A stretch of 64,000 nucleotides of DNA from Trogon surrucura (taxonomy: Eukaryota > Chordata > Aves > Trogoniformes > Trogonidae). The stretch covers positions 434,001-498,000 of the forward strand of contig CM036634.1 of assembly GCA_020746105.1 (NCBI GenBank). Reading direction: 5' to 3'. The notes beneath the pieces were generated by a model. That model was not told the DNA's origin. It did no database searches and saw only the letters and a program-made list of their open reading frames with translations. The position numbers and the translations under genes are program-made. Shown here piece by piece: positions 12,464-23,400 of the stretch (position 1 is its first letter; every line of letters begins with the position of its first letter).

Positions 12464-12469
12464 TTTAAT
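12464..12469 (-). terminator. PRODH: Candidate PRODH poly(A) signal (ATTAAA)
   Basis: On the minus strand ATTAAA lies about 770 nt past the PRODH stop codon, and the only close AATAAA-type hexamer I noticed in the expected range. If used, the 3' untranslated region would span roughly 13235-12445. Confidence 0.4.
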
Positions 12470-13235
12470 CACAGCCATTCTTTGCAAATCCAGTGTACAC
12501 AGCAGAGCTGAGCTGTGATCCGGCTCCTGGCACTCCCACAGCCATAGCCACAGCCCCTGCCCAGAGCACGGAGCTGGGCCACCCTGGGAGCTGGGGAGGG
12601 TGGGCAGGGCAGGAACAGCACAGGGATGGGGTCAGCCAGATCCCCTCACCCCTCCGGCCCCGCTGGAGGTGTGCCTGAGGCTGGACAGTCGCAGGCAGCC
12701 TTGTGGGATGGGGTGATGCTCTGGGACTGGCAGCAGGTCACATCCTGCCAGTGACCCTGCACAGATCACAGCAGCCTCCGCTTTGGCATCTGCCTCCACG
12801 GAGCTGGAAGAGACCAAGCTCCAGCTCTGGCAGAGGGTGGAGGAGTTTGTGGCTGAGGCCAGCTTGTCCCCAAGCCACCCAGCTTTCGCCCTGGACCTGA
12901 GCCTGCAGCATGAAGCGGCCAAGTCACCCCATGCAATCCTGCAAGGGACAGCATCCAGCGAGGTGTGTGGCAGGGGAGCCCCCCAGCATCTCAGCCCAGA
13001 GCAAGTGCAGCCTGAAAGTCCCCAGGATGGCAGAGGGACATCCCTCGGGCAGGGCCAACCCTGAGTCTGGGACCTCCAGAAGGTACATGTGGTTCAAACA
13101 GCAACAAGGACATCTCCCCTTCCCAGCACCGAGGGTGCTGGGCGGGAAAAACTGCAGCAGAACGAGGACGGGGAAGGACGATAGTGGTTAGAGGTGAAGG
13201 CACACGAGCCCCTGGGCTGGACGCCGCGGTCGGGG

Positions 13236-13423
13236 TTAGTGGTTGGGGCTGAAGAGGCTTCCGGCGAGGAGTCGCCTCTTGACCTCCTTCCAGAGAAGGT
13301 CCCGCTCCTGGTTCGCCCTCTGCATGAAGCCCCTGTTCTCCTGGGCCCGCCGGGACAGGTAGGGCAGCACCTCGTTCACTGGCCCGTACGGCACATACTT
13401 GTACACGGGGAAGCCGGCCTGGC
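13236..13423 (-). CDS. PRODH: PRODH exon 14 (C-terminus and stop)
   Basis: 188 nt ending in TAA at 13238-13236. Reads [20 protein letters not shown], then [20 protein letters not shown] and a basic tail ending FSPNH. Arg579-Arg580 of YLSRR bind the proline carboxylate in the family. Acceptor CCTCCAG. Confidence 0.95.
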
Positions 13424-16400
13424 CTGGAGGGAGAGAGGCTGGTCAGGGAAGTACCAAAAAAGCCCAAGCAAAACATACAAACCATCCTACAGAGGGGGAA
13501 AAAAAATGGAATTCAAAAAGGGAGAATCAGCAAAAGGAAATCAAGGGAAAAGGGGAAAAAGGAAAAGTAAAAAGAAAAAAAAAAAACAGAAAAGGGAAAG
13601 GTGCCTGCCTCACCCCCCAGCTCCCCTGTGCCCCTGGGGCTGTGCCGAGGAGCGAGGGCTGGGGGGCAGGAGGGCTTGGCCAGCCTGGGCTGGGGGAGCA
13701 GTGGCTCATCCCTCCCGGCTCAACACCAGAGAGAGCCCAGGACCGCGCCAGGGGGAGCGGCCAGGGTCACCGGGAGCCCTGGGAACGTCGGCGGCCAGGG
13801 CCAGGCCAATTCAACCAGAAACATCAACTTAACACATTCTTCCAGCATGACTAGAGGAGTTGGCAGCCAAGACCTTGCTCGCGAGGGGAAGTCCAGGACA
13901 GAGCAGTGTCCACGTTGGACAACTGCCCGTTCCACCTCCTGCTGCTCTCCTGGCCTTGGGTCTCCGCTCTGGACACCAGTGTGGGCAGGGGGATCAGTCC
14001 CTGCCCTGAGCTGGGCTACCTAGACCCTTTCACATCCCTCAGGGGGCCTCCTGGGAGCTCTGCTCAGCTGCCTGAACCAGTGGAAGAGAAGAGGACAAGG
14101 TCACACAAGAGGCTGCTGCCACTGAGAGCCCGATGCCAGGTGTGCGCCTCCAGGAGAGCAAAGGGACACCCCCAGTCCAGAGAAGTACAAGCCGCGGTGA
14201 TGGCTGCCAGGATTGGTCTCTGCCCCACCTCGGAGAACCCTGATCTCAGCTCACAGTCCGAAGCAGGAATGTCCCTGCCCAGCCATCACGGTCTCATGGG
14301 GCCTCCAGAAAGCAGATGTGATTCTCCATCCTTATCTACATCCTCCCTAAAACCCACGCTGGGGTCACAGCACTCTGCACAGCTGGGGAAAAGGCAACAA
14401 GGCCCTGTCCTCAGCCAGTCCTGCTCTCCGACAGCCCCAGAGCCTGGCTCCATCCATCCTTCAGACCCCCCAGCAGTTGCTCAGGGGGACTCCAGGGGTT
14501 AAGGTAGGGCAGGAGCATATCTGCCAAGTCCCCCTTGCTGCCAGCACTCACCCAGGGGGAAGGTGATCTGGTCACACATGCCCAGCAGCTGCCCAAAGCA
14601 CACCTTCTTCTCCGAGGGATGGATCCCAAGCTCCATCATCCTGCAAGCAAGTCTTGGTGTTAGGGAATAGCGGAGACAATGCTGCACATCCTGCGACAGG
14701 AGTGGGGACCATCTCCAAGGACAAGTGTAGGGGCACGTGGCACTGGCCACATCCCAGATGGGTTATCAGATGCGAGGACTTGAGGGCTTTGTTTTTAAGA
14801 AGCCTCCAGGTACAGGAGCAGGGCCAGCTCTGCAGCCACCATGGCCTACTGTGCTGCACCCCAGCTTCAAGACCCAACTGAAGCCCTGAGCACCAGATGG
14901 GAGCAAGGATGCCACCCGGTGAGCACGGAGGAGACCTGACAAGCCACAGCACATCTCAGCACAGCTCTGGTGGTCCCCCGAGTCCCTGTCATATCCCGCC
15001 GCCTCCCCAGCACCCACCTGCGCAGAGTGAACTTCACCGTGTCCTCATTGTGAGATGCCACCATCACGTTGGCTTTCCGGCTGTGCTTGATCTCCTCCAG
15101 GATATAGTCCAGGCACCTGTAAGACAGCACAGGGCTCTGCGTTGAGGCTGCTCAAGCCCTCACCTGGTGGGGTGGGAGGGCAAGGTATGGCTGGAGCTGT
15201 CCCCTACTTGTGGTACATCTCATTGGTCTTCTCGTAGGTGGGGTTGATGGGATCCTCGTAGCCAATCTGGGCTGCCCTCTCCCGTTCCTGCTCCATGTAG
15301 GCACCACGGACCAGCTTGGTGCCAAAGTGCCAGCCCTCCCGGCGCGACAGTTCCACATCCACCGTCACGTTGTCATAAGCCTCCTGGGACCAGATGGAAG
15401 AGATGGCAGAAGGTCATCGCAGCAGCACCACCTCTGCCCTGCGCCCTCAGGCAGCCAGCCCCTGAGTTGAGCCATCGCCTCGCCGTGGCTTCAGGAGCCC
15501 AGGTCTCCATCCAGCAGGGCCTTCCCACCCAGCCTCCTGCTGGACCTCACCTTTAGGTAGCACTGGTAGGTGTTGAAGATGATGGCCCGATCCCTGTTGA
15601 AGCGGCGCTGCATCTCCAGGGTGAGGCGGCTGATGGCTGGCTGGAAGTAGCTCTGCTCTGCGTCCACCATCAGCCTCACGCCCTTCTCTGTGGCTCTCTG
15701 GGGGTTGAATGACACGCAGGTTGGGTTTGTCTCCCCCTCTACAGCTGTGCCCACGGCCAGCTTCCCCAGCCCCAGCACTCCCCTACCTTGGCAAGGACGT
15801 CCATCCGCTGCAGCATCCGCTTCATCTGCAGGTCCTCCTCCTCAGTGAAGCGCGAGAGCAGAGGTTCGAGCTGCCCCGTCTGAAACATGCACAGCTCGTG
15901 GCACCCTGCCTGTGGCCAGCCCTGCCCACACACCTCCGGGAGGAAGCCTGTCCCTGGGGCTGCTGCCCACCCCAGCACCACCAGGATGGCCACCCTGTCC
16001 GCTTTGCACAGCGCCACGGCCACCAACAAGTTACCGGGCAGGACCTGGGAGCAGCAGACCCACACCCTGCTCCCCTCCTTCAGAGACCTCCCTGTGGGGC
16101 CATGCCAAGGGTAGCAGAGACAGGTACCCACCTGCATGTTGGGGACGAGCAACAGCTTGGAGAGCTTGGTGCGGCTGTCAATCAGGCTGTTCCAGTCCAG
16201 CAGGTCCACCGTGCTGGAAGCAGAGGGGCAGGTCCATACTGGTGTCTTGCAGTGGGTTTCTATGAGCTCCCAGATGACACCAGCAAGCACTGGACATGGC
16301 ATGTGCCACCCTAACCTGTCTCACCTCCCCCACCCAAACCTCCTCTGTGCTTGGTCGCTGTGCTGAGCCAGTGCTGCCCTTTGGAGACCTCCCCTTGCTG

Positions 16401-19400
16401 CTTCCCGCCCCAGGACCAAGGTGAAGGTCCCCCAGCATCCCTGTCCGGCAGCACCCTGGGGTCACAGGCAGCTTACCCGCTCATGCCCAGGTTCTCGCCT
16501 GTGAACCAGTGCTGGCTCTCTGCCTTGGTGGCGATGCCGAGGTTGGCCAGGGCCTCCTGCCATCAAAAGGAGCATCAGTGCCAAGAGGTCTTACTGCTCC
16601 AGGCTCAGAGATGTCACAGGTCACGGCTGCTCCAGGACCTCTGTGGCCACCGGTCACATCCAGCCACACAGCCTCCTCCCCCAGACATCTCCAGCCTCAC
16701 CTGCAGCTTCTCTGCCTCCAGCTTCATCTCCAGCGCTGCCCGCCCAGCCTGGCCCTGCTCCGCGGCCATCTGCTGGAAGAACCTCCGCCACTTCACCAGC
16801 ACCTCTGAGAACTGCAGCTGTGGGCACAGAGCTCAAGGTGAGACCCCCGGGCTGGAGCCTCCTAACACATCAGGGTTTTGCAAGATCATACCCAGCCGAA
16901 GGCAGACTCTGACCCACCAAGGAGCTGGGCACCTTGGCCAAGCAGGGGCCAACCCCAGCAGTACACATCCCCAGGCCCTCATGGCGGGACCTTTAAGCTT
17001 CTAAGCTCTTCATGTCCTCAAAAGTTAAGGCAGGGTCTCCAGGGTTGTCTTAGGCACACAGGGGACAGCCTGTTGGTGCCTACTCCTCCCTGCCATCAGT
17101 GGAGATGCCACTGCAGCAAGCTCAACACCCTAAAGCACCGAGACCCAGACGTGCACCATGCATGGCCCTGGCTCTGCCCCACCTCACCCCGGTCACAGGC
17201 CTGGCACTCACCAGGAACTGAGGTCTGCCCAGCGCTGTCAGCTTGATGGCCGAGAAGCCGTTCTCTGAGCTGCCACCTGGATGGAGCCACAAACACAGAG
17301 CTTGCACGACAGGCTCTGCCGAAAGGGGTGCCTCCTGCCCAGCCAAGCCGTGGTGCTGGGCCGCAAGGTCCCCGCAGTCCCCAAGCACAGTGAGGCCGTT
17401 CAGGACAGGTGGAGCACTTACCCGAGGCATCAATGCAGCGGAGAAAAGTCTCCATGTGCTGGTCACACTTGGCCTCATCAGCATAGAAGTATGTGCGGGC
17501 ACTGATGACCCCACCGCGGCGATCCCCAAACCCCCGATGGGCTCGGTATTGCTTCTCTCTTTGTTCTGCTCCTGAGGTGGAAGAGGATGGAGATGGGCCA
17601 CACAGCCCTGCTGAGCTCCTACAAGCCTCCCCGGGAGCTTCTGCCGAGGGCGCAGGGGAAAGGGGCTCTGGCTTGGACCTCAAAACAGCCCCCAAGGGCT
17701 ACAACGTGCCCTGCCTGCTCTGCTGCCTGAGCAGAGGCTGAGCCTCTGCTGAGGAGCAGGGCTGACCAAGAACCAAGATGTTCCTCATCCAGCTTGTGTT
17801 TTGAGGCCCTGTGAACCAGGGTCCTGCCCCCACGCCAGGCCTGCAGTGCCCAGATCAGCTGGACCTTTAGGCTGCCTCCTGTCAGCAGGAGAGGCTGGGT
17901 CACTCACCTCCCATCTCCTTCTCGGCTGCAGAGGTGCAGGAGCTAAGAAGAGAAACAGGGAAGATAAGGGCCAGGTCAGCAACCCCCTGCAACCCTACAC
18001 CGGTGGCCAGGGCAGCTCTGAGGCTCCTCTGCCGTCAGCCTGGCACTGGACCCTGCTCTTCCCTCGCCATCCCATCGCCAACGGATCTAACGCTGCTCAG
18101 CATGAGCTCTGCTGGCAGGTCAGACACCCCAAATCCTCCCATGGAAGGCAACGAGGTTTCAACATCCATGCAAGGGTTACCTGGAGACCCTGAAGCAGCA
18201 CAGGGAAGATGACCCGTCCCAGGGTCCAGAGCTGTTCTCAAACAGCCCGCCTCCCAGCAAGGACAAGGTGAGCCCTGGTGGGGCTGGGCACCGTGTCTCC
18301 AGCCACACCAGCCCATGGTCCTCGCTGCCATGGCACCAAACCTCAACCCAACACCTCCCCACCTTGCAGGCACCAGCAGCCAGACCATGAAGCAAGGAGC
18401 TCCTCCAGACCCAGGGTGCATCAAGTCATAGGTTGCTCCGCTGCAGCTCAGCTGCCCCACGCTCCTCTGTGCCTTGGCATCAGCCAACAACTTACAGACA
18501 AGCTCTCAGCTTCAACTCCAGCTGACCTCAGATGTAATTTCAAGTCCAAGCTTTCTGCCACAGAGATAACAGGGCTCTGACAGCCTAAGGGGATGCCGGC
18601 CAAGTCATCAGATCCTCCTTGAGCTTGAGCAGCTAAGCCTTCTTTCCGACACCCTAAATCCAGCCCGTAGACCCAGGGTCTCGCCCAGGACCACTGCCAG
18701 CCCCTGAGGAGCAGCGCTGTGTGACAGCACAGCTATGTCTTCTCCAGGAGATCTCTGCCTTGGGGTCACTGCCCCAAAAGTGGCTGTGCCCAGGGAGGCT
18801 CACTGCGAGGCAAGCAGCAAAGCCACCCACCTGGAGCCAGAGGCCTCCGATGAGAGTGGAGAGGCACGTGGCATGGTCCCAGAACACGTTCTTCCGCATG
18901 GAAACCCTGTGACGGGGATTAGGGGCTGCTGGAAGCATAAACAAGCAGTGACAAACCCTTCTCTTCAGCTCCCTGGAGTCAGGAACAGCCCCGCATTGCT
19001 CAAAGCACAAAGTCTGGCGTGAAGCGGGGCAGGAGCAGCCAGAGCTCATGGGGAGCAGGAGGCACCGCGTCTAGCAGGCTCTGCTCTGTGATTTTGCTAC
19101 CCTAAGGACAGGTCAAGAAGCTTTCTGCCCCTGCATACAGAGGGTGGAGGAAAGGCAAGGAGGAGACACCACACGCCCAGGGATGGGACGCGACAGCAAA
19201 GCCCACAGTGGATGGAAGGCCCCTTTGGGGCAGACAGCGTGGCACAGTGGAAGGCAACTCTGAGGACATGTCGAGAGAGATGGGTCCCTTGGGCAGGTCC
19301 CAGCAGCAGCATGGTGGGACACCTCTGAATGCCAAAGCACACCTTGTACCCAGCCTCTGGCAGCAAAAGCCTCCTCTGACCTACCCAGGAGGACTGCACA

Positions 19401-22400
19401 GAACTCAGTTAGCAAACAGCACCCTTGAATTTGAAGTGGTTTGTGTTCCTGAAGACAAACACACCCTTTCCAGCAGCATTCCTGCTGCATGACTGCTCCG
19501 AGCCCTTCCTCCCCGAGGGGGGCATTCACAGCAGTGCCATGGCACTTGCTTCATTGTTCTGCATCGAGCAAAATAGAGGAAGCTCCTTCCAGCTGAAGAA
19601 ATAGCTCTTCCTGGATACCATCTGCTTTCTTTGCAACATTAGTCTTGGCCAGCAAAGCCATTCCTACACCAAGTGCCACTTAACCCAGCTTATACCTGGC
19701 CTCCCTTTCTGCGAACGAAAGGCAAGTCTCTTGGAGCAGGGCACATCTCCAGGCACTGCTCAATACTTCTGGCAGGCTGTAAGCAGAAAGGAGCCTCCTT
19801 GCAAGACACCATCAGGACCCGGGAGCACAAAGCAAGTCCTCCAAGTGCTGCAAAGCAGGGTGAGAAGACTTGATGCAGCCTGGTTGGTAATCCAGCTGAC
19901 ACAGCAGACTGGGGCTTTCACAAACTTTTTTTTTTTTTATCAGGCTCAGATAAAAAGTCTCAGGAGAAGCACAAAGCTCCCACTATCAGAAATAAGTAGG
20001 CAATAACCCATTTTGCCCAGGAGTTTACCAGGAGGGTGCCACAAGCACAGTATGTTTGCTTTGCTCATCAGCAAGTAGGTCTGGCAAAGGGGATGAGGGA
20101 ACACCAGGGAGAAGTTGTCCCTGAATTACCACATCCAAGGGAAAACTCATGGTCACATGGGGTCACAGAGCTTTGTAGAGTAGGGTTAATAGTTGGACTT
20201 GATGATCCCAAGGGTCTTTTCCAACCTGAACGATTCTATGGGTGATGCTTAAAACCCTGCAGGCAGGAATAAAGGCTCTTCACAAAACCAAAAATTCCTT
20301 TGAGCCTGCCCCAAGCATGAGCTGCCTGCACCACTGCAGGACCTCCTTGCAGGGCTTCAAGTCAAACAGAAACCACCCTGTGATCCCAGGGACCTGTAGC
20401 ACGCGGGCAGAGCCCTGGGCATGGGTGGCAGCAGCACCAGGAGCAGGAGGAGAAGGGGAGGTGGCAGCTCCGGGAAGTTCATTGGCCGGGCTGGGTCACA
20501 ATCCCACATTGGGACAGATACCAGGCGTCCACGCAAGAAATCTCCAGAGGAAGCAAAGTCCACGTGCCGCACGGCGGACTGACAGTACTCAGGGACAGGA
20601 TTGTCCTTTCCCACATCAGCACAACCCCAACTTGTCCCCGGCTTGGGATGCCCACGGACCAGCAGCGGTGCCAAGGGGACCACAACCACCTCCACCACAG
20701 GGGTGTGCTCCTTGTTTTGGGACAGAAGCCCATACCCAGTCACAGCACTGCCCCTCCACACCTCACCCAGAGCTGCGCTCATCCCAAAGCCTCCACCCCA
20801 CTGGGGCAGAGCAGCACCCGGGCTCTGCTTCCCCATAAGACACCTTTCTCCAGCTGTGTCACCTCGCCCTGGCAGCAGTCTGAACTCAGTGCACGGCTGA
20901 GGACTCCTGGGACAAGCCAGCAGAGCTCTGGATGCCAGCCCGGGCAGGGCAGGGCAGGTCCGAGCCTGCAGCAGGCAGGATAAACCGGTGCCCGCCCGCA
21001 TGGCCTTACGGCTCCCAACCGGAAAACCTGCGACAAGGAGCGGCTCGTGGGAGGGAAGAACACGGCTCCTGATTCCGGCAGCCACGAGCCCTGGTCCCCA
21101 GCTCAGCCCTCAGCCATGTGCAGCCCAGCTCGCACCATACTTGGCAGAAGCACCGGTAATTTGGGGGTTTTGCTCCTGAACAGAGCCAAGGAGGACCCAG
21201 AGCGACGCTTGGCATGGGCCAACCCTTCCGATGCCACCCAGGCCTCCCCTGGGCTTGGTCCCCACTCCGTGATCTCCAGGATGGCATTTCCCTCCCCCCC
21301 CCAATCCCCAATTGTTGGAGCAAATCCTGCTGGAGCTCAGGGAGGGTGGCATCGGGTTGAGGGCACAGGGGATGAGATCCAGCTTGTGGCTTTGCCAAGC
21401 ACAGGCAGAGCTCATCTGAGCAAGGCATCCCAAACATGACACCCCCAGATCTGCTCCGGGGGGGAATGCAGGGGGGACACGGGACCAGCACAGGCTCAGC
21501 CAGACCGAGGAGGACAGCAATGCCAGCTTGCCCAGGGCCAGCTAAGCCCCACGGGGATGCTGAGCACCGTGCCAGGACCTCCGAGCCGACAGGGATTCCC
21601 GGCAGCAGCGGCGAGGTGCAGGCGGGGGGGGGCGGTCCCCGATAAGCAGCACCTGCCTGGGGAGCAGAGATAAGGCCGGGAGGAGCCCCACAGCGCCGCG
21701 CTTTGCAAACCACCTCAGAAAGTGGCATTTTTAACGTCAAGTGACAAAGCGTGTGGCAGCCACACGGTGTCCGCAGGCGAGAGCGGGGACCAGGGGGGTG
21801 CGGTAGGACACCCCCTTGTCCTGCGTAGCGGGGGGACACACACCCACCGCTGCCACCAGTGACCGGGGGGTGCAGGGAAGCGGCCCCGCGACTGGGTGGC
21901 ACCAACTCACGAAACGGTGGAAACGCATGGGAGGGACGGAGGAGACGGGACCCCGGGGAGGAACGTGGGGCTGCGGAGGGCAGCACCCCGGGGGGGTGGG
22001 GGGGTGCACCCCAGGGTGGGGTGCACGGGAGCAGCACCGCCGGGGGGCAGCTCGTCCGCGTGTGCAGGGACAGAGGGGGTGCAGCGGTTCCTCGGGGGAA
22101 GCACCCGCGTGTGCGGAGGACACCGCCCCAGCGGCGAGGTGGGACCCCCGGGAAGTAGGGGGGGGGGGGGGGAAGGGAGCGCGCGGCGGGGGGCGGGGCC
22201 GTGACGCAGGGCAACTCCGTGTCCGCAGCCAATCGGAGCGAGGGGGCCGGGCGGGCGCAGCCAATGGCGGGGCGGCCAAGGCCGCGCCCCGCTGGGTCCC
22301 GCCGCCGCCGCCGCCGCCCGGGCCGGCCCCGCACTCACTCCATCTCCTTGCGCTCGGCCTCCTCGGCGCTCAGGTCCTCCTCCACGCTGTAATCCAGCAC

Positions 22401-23109
22401 GGCGCCCACGCCGAAGGCCTGGTTCCGCCGGATGAGCGGCTTGATGGCCTCCTGGTCCTCCCCGGCCACGAACTGCCCGTAGAAGGTCATCTTCATCAGC
22501 CGCTCGAACAGCGCCTGTCCCAGCACCCGCTGGCACAGCTTCAGCAGCTGCGGGATAACGGCGGCTCAGCAGCGCCCGGCCCGCTCCGGCAGACCCCCCC
22601 CCCAAACGAGCCACCCCCTTCCCCCCCACGCACACACTCGGCATCCCTGCGGAGCGGGAGAACCCCGCCTCAGCCCCGTCCCCCACAGGCCGGGCACCGG
22701 CAGGCCCCCCCCCCCGGTCCCCCACCCGGAGCAGGAACACACCGCGCCCCCACCCCCGCCCGGGACCGGCGCCGCCCCCGCCACCCACCTCCCGGTTGTG
22801 CTCCACCAGCGGCTCCACAGCGCACAGCCCCAGCACCAGCAGCCCCCGCAGCAGCTCGGCGCTGCTCTTGCTGCGGAACGCTTCCCGCGGGTCCCCGAAA
22901 TCCACGGGGGGCGGCGGCGGCGGCTGCTGCTGCTGTTTTTGTCCCCGCTCCGCACCCCGCGGCGGCGGGGCCGGTCGGGCCCCCCTGCCCGCAGGCGGCG
23001 GCGGAGCGGCCCCGCGGGGGGCGGCGGCGAGCGCGGAGCGGGGCCGACGCGGGGGGACGCCCAAGCGGGCGGCGGCGCGGAGCGCCCGAACCGAGCTCGC
23101 TGGAGCCAT
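13236..23109 (-). CDS. PRODH: PRODH, proline dehydrogenase 1, mitochondrial (complete, 14 coding exons)
   Basis: A flavoenzyme of the inner mitochondrial membrane that oxidises L-proline to delta-1-pyrroline-5-carboxylate and passes electrons to FAD and then the respiratory chain. The 14 exons are in consistent phase, all with GT and AG ends, and total 1851 nt = 616 residues, close to the 600 of human PRODH. Landmarks: an Arg/Ala-rich N-terminus suited to mitochondrial import; [30 protein letters not shown] with Lys250, matching the catalytic-site Lys of Put[14 protein letters not shown] with Asp396; KLVRGAYME with Arg459; and YLSRRAQEN with Arg579-Arg580, the substrate-carboxylate pair. No stop or frameshift is seen. 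PRODH2 is less likely, because the N-terminal and core segments follow PRODH1. Confidence 0.97.
13490..13612. repeat. Purine-rich tract in PRODH intron 13
   Basis: The plus strand is almost pure A/G (repeated GGGAAAA, AAAAAGG and AAAAGAAAAAA words). On the transcribed strand it is a long pyrimidine tract, about 70-190 nt before the exon 14 acceptor on the upstream side. Confidence 0.8.
14552..14640 (-). CDS. PRODH: PRODH exon 13
   Basis: 89 nt. Reads [20 protein letters not shown], then [18 protein letters not shown] is family specific. Acceptor CTTGCAG, donor GTGAGT. Confidence 0.95.
15018..15116 (-). CDS. PRODH: PRODH exon 12
   Basis: 99 nt. Reads [20 protein letters not shown], then [12 protein letters not shown]. 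The SHNEDT motif is conserved in the family. Acceptor CTTACAG, donor GTGGGT. Confidence 0.95.
15208..15383 (-). CDS. PRODH: PRODH exon 11
   Basis: 176 nt. Begins [20 protein letters not shown] and contains [14 protein letters not shown] and [18 protein letters not shown]. KLVRGAYxE is a hallmark of the family (FAD and substrate pocket). Donor GTAGGG. Confidence 0.95.
15551..15697 (-). CDS. PRODH: PRODH exon 10
   Basis: 147 nt, phase 0. Begins [20 protein letters not shown] and ends NTYQCYLK. Asp396 lies in the conserved VDAEQ motif of the barrel active site. Acceptor CCCCCAG, donor GTGAGG. Confidence 0.95.
15787..15879 (-). CDS. PRODH: PRODH exon 9
   Basis: 93 nt, phase 0. Reads [20 protein letters not shown], then [11 protein letters not shown]. 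Acceptor TGTTTCAG, donor GTAGGG. Confidence 0.95.
16132..16213 (-). CDS. PRODH: PRODH exon 8
   Basis: 82 nt. Reads [27 protein letters not shown], matching the human [18 protein letters not shown] block. Acceptor CTTCCAG, donor GTGGGT. Confidence 0.95.
16477..16556 (-). CDS. PRODH: PRODH exon 7
   Basis: 80 nt. Reads [26 protein letters not shown] plus 2 nt of Gly. Acceptor ATGGCAG, donor GTAAGC. Confidence 0.93.
16701..16817 (-). CDS. PRODH: PRODH exon 6
   Basis: 117 nt, phase 0 at both ends. Reads [20 protein letters not shown], then [19 protein letters not shown]. Human has LQFSEVLAKWRCFFHQMAVE at this place. Confidence 0.95.
17212..17276 (-). CDS. PRODH: PRODH exon 5 (catalytic Lys segment)
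   Basis: 65 nt. Reads [21 protein letters not shown]. Lys250 corresponds to the active-site Lys of bacterial PutA proline dehydrogenase (family knowledge). Acceptor CCATCCAG, donor GTGAGT. Confidence 0.95.
17422..17571 (-). CDS. PRODH: PRODH exon 4
   Basis: 150 nt. Reads [20 protein letters not shown], then [20 protein letters not shown] and TFLRCIDAS. Acceptor CACCTCAG, donor GTAAGT. Confidence 0.95.
17908..17942 (-). CDS. PRODH: PRODH exon 3 (35-nt microexon)
   Basis: Acceptor TTCTTAG, donor GTGAGT. Reads [11 protein letters not shown] with 1 nt at each side, which matches the human SCTSAAE segment and restores the frame between exons 2 and 4. Without it the frame would break. Confidence 0.88.
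17943..22338 (-). other. PRODH: PRODH intron 2
   Basis: The longest PRODH intron, 4.4 kb. Holds a T-run at 19927-19938, a short CR1 remnant near 20170-20245 and, from about 21.9 kb, the outer half of the PRODH CpG island. No other exon recognised. Confidence 0.75.
20170..20245 (+). mobile_element. Short CR1 LINE 3' end remnant
   Basis: GTTGGACTTGATGATCCCAA and TTTTCCAACCTGAACGATTC followed by TATGG are the terminal part of a CR1 element in plus orientation. Only the last 75 bp or so is recognisable, so this is an old, strongly 5'-truncated copy. Confidence 0.75.
22339..22547 (-). CDS. PRODH: PRODH exon 2
   Basis: 209 nt, acceptor ATCCCGCAG, donor GTGAGT. Encodes [20 protein letters not shown] to AEEAERKEM plus 2 nt that complete Asp with exon 3, where human has Glu. 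Strong family match. Confidence 0.95.
22789..23109 (-). CDS. PRODH: PRODH exon 1 (start, mitochondrial presequence)
   Basis: The ATG is at 23109-23107 (ACCCATGG context, G at +4). 107 codons, ending HNRE before donor GTGGGT. The first 50 residues are Arg, Ala and Pro rich with few acids, as expected for import. Residues 59-68 are [10 protein letters not shown], encoded by CAG and CCG/CCC runs. The conserved domain begins at about [20 protein letters not shown]. The frame is open further upstream, so a longer start cannot be excluded. Confidence 0.88.
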
Positions 23110-23400
23110 GGGTACGGCGGGGCCACCCGCCTCGCGCCTCCGCCTTAAGTACCGCCCGCCCGGCACCGCCCCTCCGGGCTCCTCCGGCACGGCCGCCGCT
23201 CCGCCCCGCGGCTCGGGCACCGGCACCGCCCTGCCCGGGCAACCCCTCTCCCGCAGCCCCCGGCTGCCTTCCTCTGTTCCCGTCCCCTCCGGGCAACCCG
23301 CCCGCGCGTCATGTCGCTGCCGAGGAGCCGCGGGGAGGGCATAGAGGGGCGGGGGGGGGGGCCCTGGGGAGCCGCGGGAGGGGCTGAAGGGAGCCCTGTC

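Larger units (their letters stand above)
21900..23400 (-). promoter_or_regulatory. PRODH: CpG island and probable PRODH promoter
   Basis: About 1.5 kb of very CpG-dense DNA covering PRODH exons 1 and 2. A G15 run lies at 22158-22172, with many G3-G5 runs around it. No TATA box near the start codon. The island also extends rightwards past the ATG, so a divergent transcript is possible, but no plus-strand gene is recognisable. Confidence 0.6.

Noticed and set aside
21816-23387. A 523-codon plus-strand frame in the PRODH CpG island
   Set aside because: Antisense shadow of GC-rich DNA, low-complexity Pro/Arg/Gly, no domain.
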